Positions 43,501-51,640 of a stretch of 64,000 nucleotides of DNA are shown in pieces (position 1 is the first letter of the stretch; the number at the start of each line of letters is the position of its first letter). Below the pieces are notes generated by a model. It was not told the origin of the DNA. It ran no database searches and saw nothing but the letters and a program-made list of their open reading frames with translations. The DNA comes from Cyclobacteriaceae bacterium. GTDB lineage: Bacteria; Bacteroidota; Bacteroidia; Cytophagales; Cyclobacteriaceae. The position numbers and the translations under genes were made by a program. The stretch spans positions 1 to 64,000 of the forward strand of contig JAEUUI010000006.1 of NCBI GenBank assembly GCA_016786585.1, written 5' to 3'.

Positions 43501-45321
43501 ATTGAACCCTTCCACACCCCGCACGACCATGTTGCGGTTTTTAAAATTGAGAGAGGCGTTCGGATAAACGGGAGCCTTCAAATCGGTCTTTGCATACGAT
43601 CCGGACACGGATTGTATTTTCAGGTTGTCGTAATCTATTTCTCCTTTGTATGCAAGATACTGCGTAATGGCTTTTTCTTTAACCACAACCCGGTCGCCAT
43701 GAGGCCAGTATTCCACTAACCCTTTTTGCGAGAGAAACTCTACTGCTTTCTGAATGGCAAAAATGTCATAGCCGGTTTGCTGTGCCAGATCGCCTGTGTG
43801 CAATTCACGTGTGTTGTTGCGTATGCAATAGTTTGCCACCAACGCAAGCGGATGGAAATCAAACCCGACACCTTCCAATGCTTTAAAATCGTCAGGCTCG
43901 TAGTGATCAACCGACTGGAGAATCATCGGCACCGTAGCACGTGCCCCGCGGGTAACGATATCGAGACTGTCAGATTTCATATCCCACTTGATGGCATGCG
44001 CTGAAAAATCCATGTTAAAGAACGATGATGAGTATGGAGCGTTCTTCATCAAACCCTTCTCGCTCTGTAGTAACAATTTCTCTTTACCAAAATCATACTT
44101 CATTTGTACCGAATGATGCGTGATCGAATCGTTGCCATGATAAATCGTGAACTGCGCATGATCCGATAAAACAGTTGAATCCTTAAAACTGAAATCGGTA
44201 GAAATCGCTTTGAATTTTTTCTCCGCCTCATCCATAACCAATAATGTGGAAGGGTCGTTATTAACCGAAGTGCTTTTAACCTGGTTTCCCCAAAGAGAAA
44301 ACCCACCCGTGTATTTCATCTTATCGTTACCCAGACCCTGTATCTCGAGGTTGTATTGATAGGATGTAAACCTTGGATACGAAGAAGCTACCGAATCTTT
44401 GCGTGCCTGCGACTTGAATTCAAATTTTCCGGCAATGTATCCGGGTGTTTTCCCTGCGTAATTCAGGTTAACAAGATCCGCTTTCAGTTCAGGTCGTTTC
44501 GTATTGAAATTATATACGGTGAAATTACAACTTACATCCTGCGGGTTGAGCAGTGCCGATGACCAATCGAACTTTCCTTCTTCTCCAACAAAAAGATTAT
44601 CGGTCAGCGAGAAAATTCCTTTTGTGTTGCTCAGGAAAGCTGAGTCGTAAGGCGTTACAAAATTCAGGTTAGTGCCGGTGAACCGGATTACTGCACCTTC
44701 CACATTCGGTTGTGGGGCAGGTGTTAGCCAGTACGGTGGGGGTTCATGATATACCGTATCAACCGGCTCGTCTACCCAGGTGTCGTTAGCCTGATCATCC
44801 GTTGTAGTAGTATCGGGGGGAGGCGGAATGAATTCTAAATACTCAAACGTGTAGCTTCCGTCACGTGCGTAGAGCCGGTACGACTTATCTGCAAAGAGCG
44901 TGTGCTTTTCGAAAAATTCGCGTGATGTGCCAAAGAAGGTAAGTGCGCGTGCCGGCTTATAATTTTCAATAACCTTGCCGGCTACTTTTAAAAAGTTTCC
45001 AAGCTGGGTTGCGTCTGAGCCTTCGATGTTAATCGCGGCAGCAATGGCCCCAAAGTACGGTACGAGATACGGTCGAAGCTTATAACCCTTCTTGCGCATG
45101 ATGGACGTCTGGCGTTTGATGAGTTGTTGCTGATCGAGACTGATATTGTTCCACGCTGTTGAAAAGCCCGCGCCAACCGCGGTCGCCTCCAGGTTTCGTG
45201 TGTTCTCCATCACGATCCTGAGGCTGTCGGCAAAGCTCATGCTCACAGGGCTATCGTTTTGCCCGAAGCAAACCGAAGTTGTAAGCAGCACCGAAAGAAT
45301 ATGGAAAACTGTCTTTTTCAC
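40567..45321 (-). CDS. Giant exported beta-rich protein of unknown function
   Basis: A 1584-residue protein. A GTG at 45321 gives a good signal peptide (KKTVFHILSVLL, cleavage after Phe-Gly-Gln); the longer frame adds 22 residues. The body is almost all beta strand, in short repeated units, with a Pro/Thr/Asp linker around residues 165-205 and a charged KKKDDQQKKDD tail. In the middle, residues 490-548 form a winged-helix-like segment (HPLALVANY, then GDLAQQTG, AVEFLSQKGLVEYW). A late region (SGIPYITVADARITPENG) resembles OstA-like beta-jellyroll units. I recognise no family; envelope assembly is a guess. Confidence 0.85.
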   Translation of the reverse strand: MKKTVFHILSVLLTTSVCFGQNDSPVSMSFADSLRIVMENTRNLEATAVGAGFSTAWNNISLDQQQLIKRQTSIMRKKGYKLRPYLVPYFGAIAAAINIEGSDATQLGNFLKVAGKVIENYKPARALTFFGTSREFFEKHTLFADKSYRLYARDGSYTFEYLEFIPPPPDTTTTDDQANDTWVDEPVDTVYHEPPPYWLTPAPQPNVEGAVIRFTGTNLNFVTPYDSAFLSNTKGIFSLTDNLFVGEEGKFDWSSALLNPQDVSCNFTVYNFNTKRPELKADLVNLNYAGKTPGYIAGKFEFKSQARKDSVASSYPRFTSYQYNLEIQGLGNDKMKYTGGFSLWGNQVKSTSVNNDPSTLLVMDEAEKKFKAISTDFSFKDSTVLSDHAQFTIYHGNDSITHHSVQMKYDFGKEKLLLQSEKGLMKNAPYSSSFFNMDFSAHAIKWDMKSDSLDIVTRGARATVPMILQSVDHYEPDDFKALEGVGFDFHPLALVANYCIRNNTRELHTGDLAQQTGYDIFAIQKAVEFLSQKGLVEYWPHGDRVVVKEKAITQYLAYKGEIDYDNLKIQSVSGSYAKTDLKAPVYPNASLNFKNRNMVVRGVEGFNVSDSLNVYIKPDSSTITVLQNRDIKFDGKITAGNFEITGKQFTLKYDSFFISLDKIDSINFYSMEKNARGQMVRKKINNSMVGADSTAAAAGGMSNAAKTSGTLYINRPNNRSGKEKIPNYPRLDAAAGGVIYFDRPEILNGVYDRSVFFVVPPFKLDSLNDADPASLNFDGSFVSSGMFPSFKEKLHSMPDKSLGFEHVVPKTGYQLYKGDAKLFGTIRLDKKGLRSPGRIEYLAATVYSNDFVFYPDSVSAKGTRAKIAGKQFGAVLFPQASLPNYQMKWFPKQDQMKIRNTDVPFNFYDSTAQFTGTLTISKSGVAAIGKLETRGSELRSRQMNFSGKDFSARHASFKARSDDAMKPLIDGTDVRVKFNLEKNYADISPEVEGVAAIDFPFAQFKTSIPKAQWDLNTQKITMTKNPDVPIENSYFYTTRKDLDSLAFNAEKAVYDLKTQEMIVSGIPYITVADARITPENGEVLILENARIGTLKNTTIVLDTLNGYHRLTEGVVDIFSRNEFAGYATYQYVNFLQDTFAIKMTDFHLEPVVETEQSKRFQRRKTTASMQTVGVGHVAEEDKLVLGAGMFYKGDLTMFATKPALQLNGFVKLNLKKIKNYNAWIQYSQSGDEPEVLINFDNALTEEGKKVDAGLHFSAQENDLYITFLNDKGEDDDDLFVPTGTLYYDTASREYKIEDREKSAGNKLSGKVFAYNDETSQVRFEGPVNLFKGTKDFTVTASALGSGNVETNDIRMNSLVILNTTVIPAAFDLMAQDLMTVIQNEGADEGRGDQTELLYKIADIVGERNAKDFETRSAQGYVSLGTMAETAKALTFANVNLKWSVSHKAFYSEGPLGMSNSYRNDINGAFEGFMEVKKTEDGASVFNVFFKASPESWYYFGFEDSRLLMYSSNENFNTLVAKKTNSGKAKIGEVVFVPGSEEETKAFINRFRLEYLGLESPYSLSEGPAGKKKDDQQKKDDKDGF

Positions 45322-45500
45322 GCAGTCAAAAACCCCTGAAATTCGCAAATAATGGCCAAATAAGCTAAAACGGGGGTATACCGTCAATTAATAAAGAGTA
45401 TAACGCAAAAAACGGTGTGATCTGTCGATTCCGGTGGTAAGAATTGTGTTGGTATTCCAGCAACCTAATGTGTAATCTTATATCAGGTTACTTCATTCGC

Positions 45501-47228
45501 ATGTCATTGAAATCAGTTCAGGTAAACTCCGGAGGAAAAGAGAAAAATACATACGATGCGATTGTTATCGGGTCGGGTATTTCAGGCGGTTGGGCCGCAA
45601 AAGAATTGTGTGACCTTGGCTTAAAGACGCTTGTACTTGAACGTGGTCGCGATGTTCAGCATTTGAAAGATTATCCTACCATGATGAAAAAGCCGTGGGA
45701 GTTTGCGCACCGCGGTCGGATGTCAAATCAATTTCTGAAAGAAAATCCGCTCATTAGTAAAGCTGCAGGCTTTGCTGAAGACACGCAACATTTCTTCATC
45801 AAAGACAACGATCATCCTTATGTTCAGGATAAGCCATTCGATTGGATCAGAGGGTACCAGGTCGGGGGGAAATCATTGATCTGGGGAAGAGCGTGCCAGC
45901 GTTGGAGCAAGTACGAATTTGAAGCACCTGCAAAACTTGGATACGGAATCGACTGGCCGATCCGGTATGAAGATGTTGCACCCTGGTATTCGCACGTTGA
46001 AAAGTTTATAGGGGTATGCGGAAATAAAGACGGCATCGAATCAATGCCTGATGGTGAGTTTCTCCCGCCATTTGATTTTAACTGCGTTGAAACTCATGTA
46101 AAACAAACGCTGCTGAGAGAATACAAGAACCGGTTTTTAGTGCAGGGACGCTGGGCCCATTTGTCAAAACCGAACGACATTCATCTGCAGCAAGGGCGCG
46201 GCCAATGTCAGGCGCGAAACCTTTGCATGCGTGGTTGTCCGTACGGATCATATTTCAGTTCAAACTCTACAACATTACCATGGGCTGCAAAAACCGGTAA
46301 CCTAACGGTTCGTCCGTTCTCGGTTGTTCATTCTATTATCTATGATGAGCAAAAAGGAAAAGCTACCGGTGTGCGCATAATCGATTCCAATACAAAAGAG
46401 GTAACTGAGTATTATTCAAAAATCATTTTTCTGAACGCGTCTTCGCTTAACAGTAATCTTGTGTTGTTGAATTCAACCAGTAACCGGTTTCCGAACGGTT
46501 TGGGTAACGACAGTGAAACACTCGGCAAGTATGTAGGCTTTCATCTTTATCGGGGATTTGTGAATGCATCGTTTGAAGGCTTCACCGACAAATATTATTA
46601 CGTGCGAAATCCAACCGAAGGAATTCTCGCGAACTATCGCAACCTCGGAAAGCAGGAGATGGATTATGTTGGCGGATTCACCACGTTCTCAGCTGCGTAC
46701 CGTACACGGGCTACGCAATCTGCCGACAAGCCACAACTTGGCGGAGACTTTAAAGATGCGATCAGCAAGCCCGGACCTTGGGAAATGTATATGTATATGC
46801 AGGGTGAAACCGTTCCGAAGAAAACAAATCATGTGCGGCTGAGCGATACAGAAAAAGATCAGTGGGGAATTCCGTTGTTGGTAACTTCTGTCGGGTATGA
46901 CGATAACGATGAAAAGATGGTGAAAGATTTTCTCGAGCAAAGCCAAGAGATGCTTACCAAAGCCGGAGGAAAAATTCTGAATGCCATCGATAATAAACAA
47001 CCGCCCGGCCTCGACATTCATGAAATGGGCGGTGCACGCATGGGTCGTGATCCGAAAACATCCATGCTGAACGAATGGAATCAGCTGCATCATTGCAAAA
47101 ACGTTTTTGTTACCGATGGCGCCTGCATGACCAGCACGGGAAATCAAAGTCCTTCGATTTTGTATATGACATTAACCGCACGGGCTGCGAATCACGCTGT
47201 CGCTGAGTTAAAAAAAGGAAACCTATGA
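45501..47228 (+). CDS. GMC oxidoreductase
   Basis: A 575-residue FAD oxidoreductase of the GMC group. The FAD-binding Rossmann motif is GSGISGG (residues 24-30), with the GMC signature region including RACQRWSKYEFEAP and the C-terminal GNQSPSILYMTL. The ATG at 45501 is chosen because it gives the usual short lead into YDAIVIGSGISGG; an upstream ATG at 45444 would add nineteen residues. GMC enzymes oxidise sugars, glycosides or alcohols. It is translationally coupled (four-base overlap) to a gluconate dehydrogenase subunit-3-like partner. Confidence 0.92.
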   Translation: MSLKSVQVNSGGKEKNTYDAIVIGSGISGGWAAKELCDLGLKTLVLERGRDVQHLKDYPTMMKKPWEFAHRGRMSNQFLKENPLISKAAGFAEDTQHFFIKDNDHPYVQDKPFDWIRGYQVGGKSLIWGRACQRWSKYEFEAPAKLGYGIDWPIRYEDVAPWYSHVEKFIGVCGNKDGIESMPDGEFLPPFDFNCVETHVKQTLLREYKNRFLVQGRWAHLSKPNDIHLQQGRGQCQARNLCMRGCPYGSYFSSNSTTLPWAAKTGNLTVRPFSVVHSIIYDEQKGKATGVRIIDSNTKEVTEYYSKIIFLNASSLNSNLVLLNSTSNRFPNGLGNDSETLGKYVGFHLYRGFVNASFEGFTDKYYYVRNPTEGILANYRNLGKQEMDYVGGFTTFSAAYRTRATQSADKPQLGGDFKDAISKPGPWEMYMYMQGETVPKKTNHVRLSDTEKDQWGIPLLVTSVGYDDNDEKMVKDFLEQSQEMLTKAGGKILNAIDNKQPPGLDIHEMGGARMGRDPKTSMLNEWNQLHHCKNVFVTDGACMTSTGNQSPSILYMTLTARAANHAVAELKKGNL

Positions 47229-47788
47229 ACCGCAGAGAAGCCCTTGCCGCGACCGCAACGTTATTAGGCGTTACCATAACCGGTGCGCAAATGTTCTTGA
47301 GCGGATGCACGCCAACGGAGAAGAAAATTTCATCCCTAAGTGATATTGATACTGCATTGCTTGATGAGATTGGCGATACCATATTGCCGGAAACCGCTTC
47401 ATCACCCGGTGCCAAAGCTGCGCGAATCGGTGAGTTTATGAAGACGATCGTTTCGGATTGCTATTCAGAATTGGAACAGAAAACATTCGTAGATGGCATA
47501 GGAAAATTACTTGCGCTGTGTCGCGACACATACAATGACAGTTTTGTCAATTTATCGCCATCAAAAAGGATTGAATTACTCACCAAACTTGACACTGAGG
47601 CGGCATCATTCAGTTCAACAAAAAAAGAAGATGGACCTGATCATTACTTTTCAATGATTAAGCAGCTTACGCTGTGGGGCTATTTTACGTCAGAGCCGGG
47701 AGCGACAAAAGCGTTACGGTATGTTCCGATTCCCGGACGGTATGATGGGTGCGTTGATTACAACGGAGAACCCGCGTGGCTTTACTAA
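47225..47788 (+). CDS. Gluconate 2-dehydrogenase subunit 3-like lipoprotein
   Basis: A 187-residue protein with a Tat-like start (NRREAL) and a lipobox ending at Cys28 in FLSGC. It belongs to the subunit-3 family that pairs with GMC catalytic subunits. It begins with a four-base overlap with the GMC stop, so the two form one complex. A cytochrome c subunit, found in some such systems, is not seen nearby. A Tat-folded, FAD-loaded GMC carried by this Tat partner is a plausible export route. Its stop overlaps the convergent prmA. Confidence 0.88.
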   Translation: MNRREALAATATLLGVTITGAQMFLSGCTPTEKKISSLSDIDTALLDEIGDTILPETASSPGAKAARIGEFMKTIVSDCYSELEQKTFVDGIGKLLALCRDTYNDSFVNLSPSKRIELLTKLDTEAASFSSTKKEDGPDHYFSMIKQLTLWGYFTSEPGATKALRYVPIPGRYDGCVDYNGEPAWLY

Positions 47789-48615
47789 GATTTCTTTAAT
47801 AACAGCGAAACCCACTTCTCGCGCTCGTGTAATTTCACCTGCGTAAGGGAATGTTGATTTGCCGACTTTAGCAAATCCGGGATATCCTGTTCATAAAATC
47901 CGCTTAACAGTAACAATCCGCCCTTCTTTAAATAAGCAGCATACTGATGCATTTCCTGTAACAGGATGTTTTTATTGATGTTCGCGAGAATAATGTCGAA
48001 ATCATCTTCAAACGTCAGGTCGCTGATCTTGCCCTGACGAATGTTAATGTTTTTGCAATTGTTTATTTCTGTGTTCTCTTCACCGTTGATCACGCTCCAT
48101 TCATCGATATCGAAGGCTTCAACTTTTTTTGCTCCCAGTTTCGAAGCCATGATGGCTAACACAGCAGTACCACAACCCGCATCCATCACAACTTTGTTGG
48201 AATGGTCCATTTCAAGTTGTGTCTTTACCATCAAATGCGTGGTTTGATGATGGCCCGTTCCAAACGACATTTTTGGGGTAATGATAATGTCGTGCTGATA
48301 ATTTTTTGCCGGCTGGTGAAAGGCCGCGCGAATGATTACGCGATCATCGACAATAACCGGTTCGTAGTTTTTCTCCCACTCTTCGTTCCAGTTCTTCTTT
48401 TCAATTTTATCCTGGTAGAATGTTAGTGGAGTAAATGCACCGTACTTCTGCTGGATTTCGTGGAGAACTTCTTTATTGAAATTCTCCTGTTCAGCATACG
48501 CCTCAAAACCGTTTTCGATTTCCATAAACGTATCAAACCCGGCTTCGGAAATTTCCGCCTGGAGAATTTCTGAAAATTCAGGATCGCAGATTACCTGCAG
48601 TCGTGTGTAATACAT
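47785..48615 (-). CDS. prmA: Ribosomal protein L11 methyltransferase
   Basis: A 276-residue class I SAM-dependent methyltransferase, full length. The SAM-binding motif VMDAGCGTAVLAIMAS and the PrmA motif MSFGTGHHQTT with a downstream ILANINKNIL (catalytic N-hinge motif) are present. It methylates L11 on the ribosome. Its stop overlaps the convergent partner gene. It is followed upstream by tpiA on the same strand after 14 bases, likely one operon. Confidence 0.95.
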   Translation of the reverse strand: MYYTRLQVICDPEFSEILQAEISEAGFDTFMEIENGFEAYAEQENFNKEVLHEIQQKYGAFTPLTFYQDKIEKKNWNEEWEKNYEPVIVDDRVIIRAAFHQPAKNYQHDIIITPKMSFGTGHHQTTHLMVKTQLEMDHSNKVVMDAGCGTAVLAIMASKLGAKKVEAFDIDEWSVINGEENTEINNCKNINIRQGKISDLTFEDDFDIILANINKNILLQEMHQYAAYLKKGGLLLLSGFYEQDIPDLLKSANQHSLTQVKLHEREKWVSLLLKKS

Positions 48616-48629
48616 GCTGTGATTACAGC

Positions 48630-49391
48630 TTAAATGGATTTTACAATCTCGGTAAACTCGCGCGACTTGAGTGACGCTCCGCCCACAAGCCCGCCATCAA
48701 CGTCCGGGTTTGCAAAAAGTTCTTTTGCGTTGGCTGCATTTACGCTTCCGCCATATAAAATGGTGATTTCATCAGCAGTCGGCTGACCGTATTTGCCTGC
48801 AATGTGTTTGCGAATCACCGCGTGCATTTCCTGTGCCTGTTGCGCGGTTGCGGTTTTACCGGTTCCGATAGCCCAAACAGGCTCATAGGCCACAACTACT
48901 TTTTTAAGATCATCGGCTGATAGATGAAAGAGGCTTTCTTCAACCTGTTGTTTTACTAATTGTTCGTGTGTGCCTTTTTCACGGATCTCTAAAACTTCTC
49001 CACAACAGAAGATTGGTGCCAACCCGTTCTTCAGTGCCACATCCACCTTCTTTGCAAGAAGTTTACCGTCTTCACCGAAATATTGTCTGCGTTCGCTATG
49101 GCCAAGAATCACGTACGGAATGTCCATCGACTTGAGCATAGCAGCTGATGTTTCACCGGTGTATGCACCCGATTCGTGTTCACTGCAGTTTTGCGCTGCA
49201 ACAGAAATGCGGTTATTGTTGCCGACAATTGTTTTAACTGACTGCAGGTACGGAAACGGAGTGCAGAAGATTACTTTAACATCTCCTTTCACTTCATCGT
49301 TAACCATCGCCAGCACTTCCGAGGCAAGTGTATTTGCTTCCTGAAGTGTTTTGTTCATTTTCCAGTTACCGGCTACAATTTTTTTACGCAT
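48630..49391 (-). CDS. tpiA: Triosephosphate isomerase
   Basis: A 253-residue glycolytic enzyme of normal length. Catalytic residues are present: Lys in NWKMNK, His in LGHSERR and Glu in AYEPVWAIGTG, with the phosphate-binding loop YGGSVNAANA. It interconverts dihydroxyacetone phosphate and glyceraldehyde 3-phosphate. A good -7 element is directly upstream, and prmA follows after 14 bases. Confidence 0.97.
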   Translation of the reverse strand: MRKKIVAGNWKMNKTLQEANTLASEVLAMVNDEVKGDVKVIFCTPFPYLQSVKTIVGNNNRISVAAQNCSEHESGAYTGETSAAMLKSMDIPYVILGHSERRQYFGEDGKLLAKKVDVALKNGLAPIFCCGEVLEIREKGTHEQLVKQQVEESLFHLSADDLKKVVVAYEPVWAIGTGKTATAQQAQEMHAVIRKHIAGKYGQPTADEITILYGGSVNAANAKELFANPDVDGGLVGGASLKSREFTEIVKSI

Positions 49392-49413
49392 ACATTAAAC
49401 TTTTTAGAGAGCG

Positions 49414-49421
49414 CAAAGATA
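49414..49421 (-). promoter_or_regulatory. -7 element upstream of tpiA
   Basis: On the minus strand TATCTTTG, a perfect TAnnTTTG match 23 bases before the tpiA start, in the gap after gldB. -33 is unclear. Confidence 0.5.
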
Positions 49422-49439
49422 CGCTGTCGCGTGATAAAA

Positions 49440-50453
49440 TCACTTCCGCACAGGTTTGTATTTCGAGTCTTCAAAAATTTTGTCGGGATTACCATTCTTC
49501 ATCAGTTCCGGTAACGTTTGATCCGATTTATTTTTCATGTAGCTCTTCACGATTTGCCAGCCGACCCATTGCGCAATTCGGCCCGGGCAATCATTTCCAA
49601 CTTCCGTTGTCTTCGGACGCTCGCCCAGGTAACGCTGTTTCAGCAAATGACTGGTTGAGTACAACAGCTTGTCTTCAATGAAGCGTGCCCAAATCAGGTC
49701 CTGGTTTTTCCATGCGCCCTGAATCTCATCCGATGAATACCAGATAAACACGCTGTCGGGGGTGCACGGAATCATTTGTTTAGCGAAATAAAATGACTTG
49801 CCATACGCGATCATGTCGGCCAATGCAGTTTTGTTTGCCGGGTCAATCACATTGATATCGTCACTGATTCCATACAGCAACATGGTCGAAGGCACGATGT
49901 TTTCCGGATTGTACTGCCGAAGCATGTACTCATACATATTGGGCCGAAAGCGAGCACCCTTACCGAGGTAGTAATCCAACCCGACAATAATCAGCGAATC
50001 GCTTACATACATATCGGTTTCAAATCCCGACAACGCGGTTTCAATTTTCGGAATGCGTGCTTCCGGATAATAGTAGCGCAGGTTTTTGAACGCCTGCGTA
50101 AATTCTTCTTTCAGTTTGCTTTCGTTCCCGAACACACGTTTTACTTCCATCGCAAGGGTATCGAATGATTTATGGGTAAACCGTCTGTAGAGTTCATTAA
50201 TAAAAAGTGAATCGTTCGGGTACTGCTGGCGCTTGAAGAAAAATTCGCGTAAAGCTTTGTGGTGATCCAGGATGGCCACAAGCTCCGCCTTGGATTTTAT
50301 CGCAGTAAGGGAATCTGATAATGATGCAAGCGAAAGTTCAACATTGATGTCAGACGTATTAGGCATAAAGGCACATCCCTGCTCCTCCTCTTCGCCTCCG
50401 CAGGATGAAAGAAATACCAAACCGATCAGTGCGCACGAAAGAAAATATCTCAT
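49440..50453 (-). CDS. gldB: Gliding motility lipoprotein GldB
   Basis: A 337-residue lipoprotein of the GldB family, part of the gliding motility set of Bacteroidota. The signal peptide from ATG 50453 has Cys18 in FLSSCGGEEEE; the acidic residues that follow suggest surface display. The longer frame begins with TTG and is not needed. C-terminal motifs of the family are visible, GRIAQWVGWQIVKSYM. GldB is required for gliding in Flavobacterium but is also found in non-gliders. It follows the DUF6702 gene on the same strand with a short gap. Confidence 0.83.
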   Translation of the reverse strand: MRYFLSCALIGLVFLSSCGGEEEEQGCAFMPNTSDINVELSLASLSDSLTAIKSKAELVAILDHHKALREFFFKRQQYPNDSLFINELYRRFTHKSFDTLAMEVKRVFGNESKLKEEFTQAFKNLRYYYPEARIPKIETALSGFETDMYVSDSLIIVGLDYYLGKGARFRPNMYEYMLRQYNPENIVPSTMLLYGISDDINVIDPANKTALADMIAYGKSFYFAKQMIPCTPDSVFIWYSSDEIQGAWKNQDLIWARFIEDKLLYSTSHLLKQRYLGERPKTTEVGNDCPGRIAQWVGWQIVKSYMKNKSDQTLPELMKNGNPDKIFEDSKYKPVRK

Positions 50454-50469
50454 GGGGGAATTTTGTTTT

Positions 50470-50955
50470 TTACTCAAACGAAAGCTTGCCGGAAGGATTG
50501 TTTCGCATCAGCCGTAAACTTCTTGTTGTTTCACCAACGGTAACATTAATCAAGTTCGACTGGTCGTCATAAAGCTCCGTGATGATGCTGCTGGTGATAC
50601 TGATGGTTTCAAACTTTTTTGCAGGCTGCACCTGTACATAAAACACAATTACGTCTTCGTCCTTTTCGTGACCCAGGTATTTAAGATTCAGCAGTTCACC
50701 ATTCGCAGTAATCTTGAATCTTGTTTGTATGTACTCCCAGGCAATTTTATCCAGCGTTGTGTTGCGCGGATTCACCAGGCTAAGGTCAGGGTTGTTTTTT
50801 TCGCTTCGGATAGCTGCTTCAAGATCGTCCGTAAAAACGCGCATCATAATTTCAAGCTCGTTCTCCTTTTCATCCAGCGTTATTTCCGTAACGGAGATAT
50901 GAAGTGGGTGGACAAAGACTATCAGGGAAATGAAAAAAATCGGGAGAAGCTGCAT
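50470..50955 (-). CDS. DUF6702 family exported protein
   Basis: A 161-residue protein with a signal peptide or anchor (first 22 residues) and a single domain beginning HISVTEITLDEKENELEIMMRVFTDDLEAAI, split here by family signature HPLHISVTEI and VFTDDLEAAI. It fits the DUF6702 family, which neighbours HupE/UreJ and M1 peptidase genes in many Bacteroidota. Function is unknown. It is divergent from the HupE gene and lies directly upstream of gldB, with a 17-base gap. Confidence 0.78.
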   Translation of the reverse strand: MQLLPIFFISLIVFVHPLHISVTEITLDEKENELEIMMRVFTDDLEAAIRSEKNNPDLSLVNPRNTTLDKIAWEYIQTRFKITANGELLNLKYLGHEKDEDVIVFYVQVQPAKKFETISITSSIITELYDDQSNLINVTVGETTRSLRLMRNNPSGKLSFE

Positions 50956-51039
50956 TTCGTTTTACCGGCAGATATCAAGCCATAAAATTAGCTAATAAAA
51001 CCCGTATACTTGCATTTGGTATTGTACCAACCTGACTCT

Positions 51040-51624
51040 ATGGGCCAATTTGAATTGTACTTTCAACTGGGCAAAGATCATATTCTCGATTACAAGCACG
51101 GATATGATCACATACTCTTTATAGTTGCGCTTTGCGCAGTTTACCTGATGCGCGACTGGAAGAAAATTCTGATCCTGGTAACAGCCTTTACCATCGGGCA
51201 TTCGATCACGCTGGCATTATCAACACTCGATATCATTTCCGTCAACCAGGAATTAATTGAGTTCCTTATCCCGGTAACGATTTTTATCACAGCCACGTCA
51301 AACATCTTCCGTTCAACTGAGCTCTCCGATCGCACGACTTATGTGAACTACGGATACGCCTTATTCTTTGGGTTGATTCATGGGCTGGGATTTTCCAATT
51401 ATTTGAAAACCATTCTCGGCAAAGCCGGTAGCATTGTAACACCACTATTTGCCTTTAATGTAGGATTGGAGTTGGGTCAAATAATTATCGTTAGCATCTT
51501 CCTGATTATATCTTTTATTTTAGTTGATTTATTTACCGTAAACCGAAGAGACTGGAAAATGGTTTTGTCTGCCGTAATTGCCGGTATGGTGTTATTGCTG
51601 ATGAAGGATAAAATTTTCTGGTGA
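51040..51624 (+). CDS. HupE/UreJ family membrane protein
   Basis: A 194-residue membrane protein with about six helices. Family hallmark residues: the N-terminal HGYDHILFI with conserved His and Asp, and the LIHGLGFSNYL segment. HupE/UreJ-like proteins are linked to nickel or other metal uptake in hydrogenase and urease clusters, but no such enzyme is nearby. The ATG at 51040 is chosen; a longer frame starts at TTG. It is followed by an M1 peptidase after 16 bases, likely one operon. Confidence 0.85.
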   Translation: MGQFELYFQLGKDHILDYKHGYDHILFIVALCAVYLMRDWKKILILVTAFTIGHSITLALSTLDIISVNQELIEFLIPVTIFITATSNIFRSTELSDRTTYVNYGYALFFGLIHGLGFSNYLKTILGKAGSIVTPLFAFNVGLELGQIIIVSIFLIISFILVDLFTVNRRDWKMVLSAVIAGMVLLLMKDKIFW

Positions 51625-51640
51625 TTCAAAAACCGTTATT

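Noticed and set aside
51040-51624. Urease or hydrogenase accessory operon
   Set aside because: HupE/UreJ is present but no urease, hydrogenase or nickel chaperone gene is in the window.
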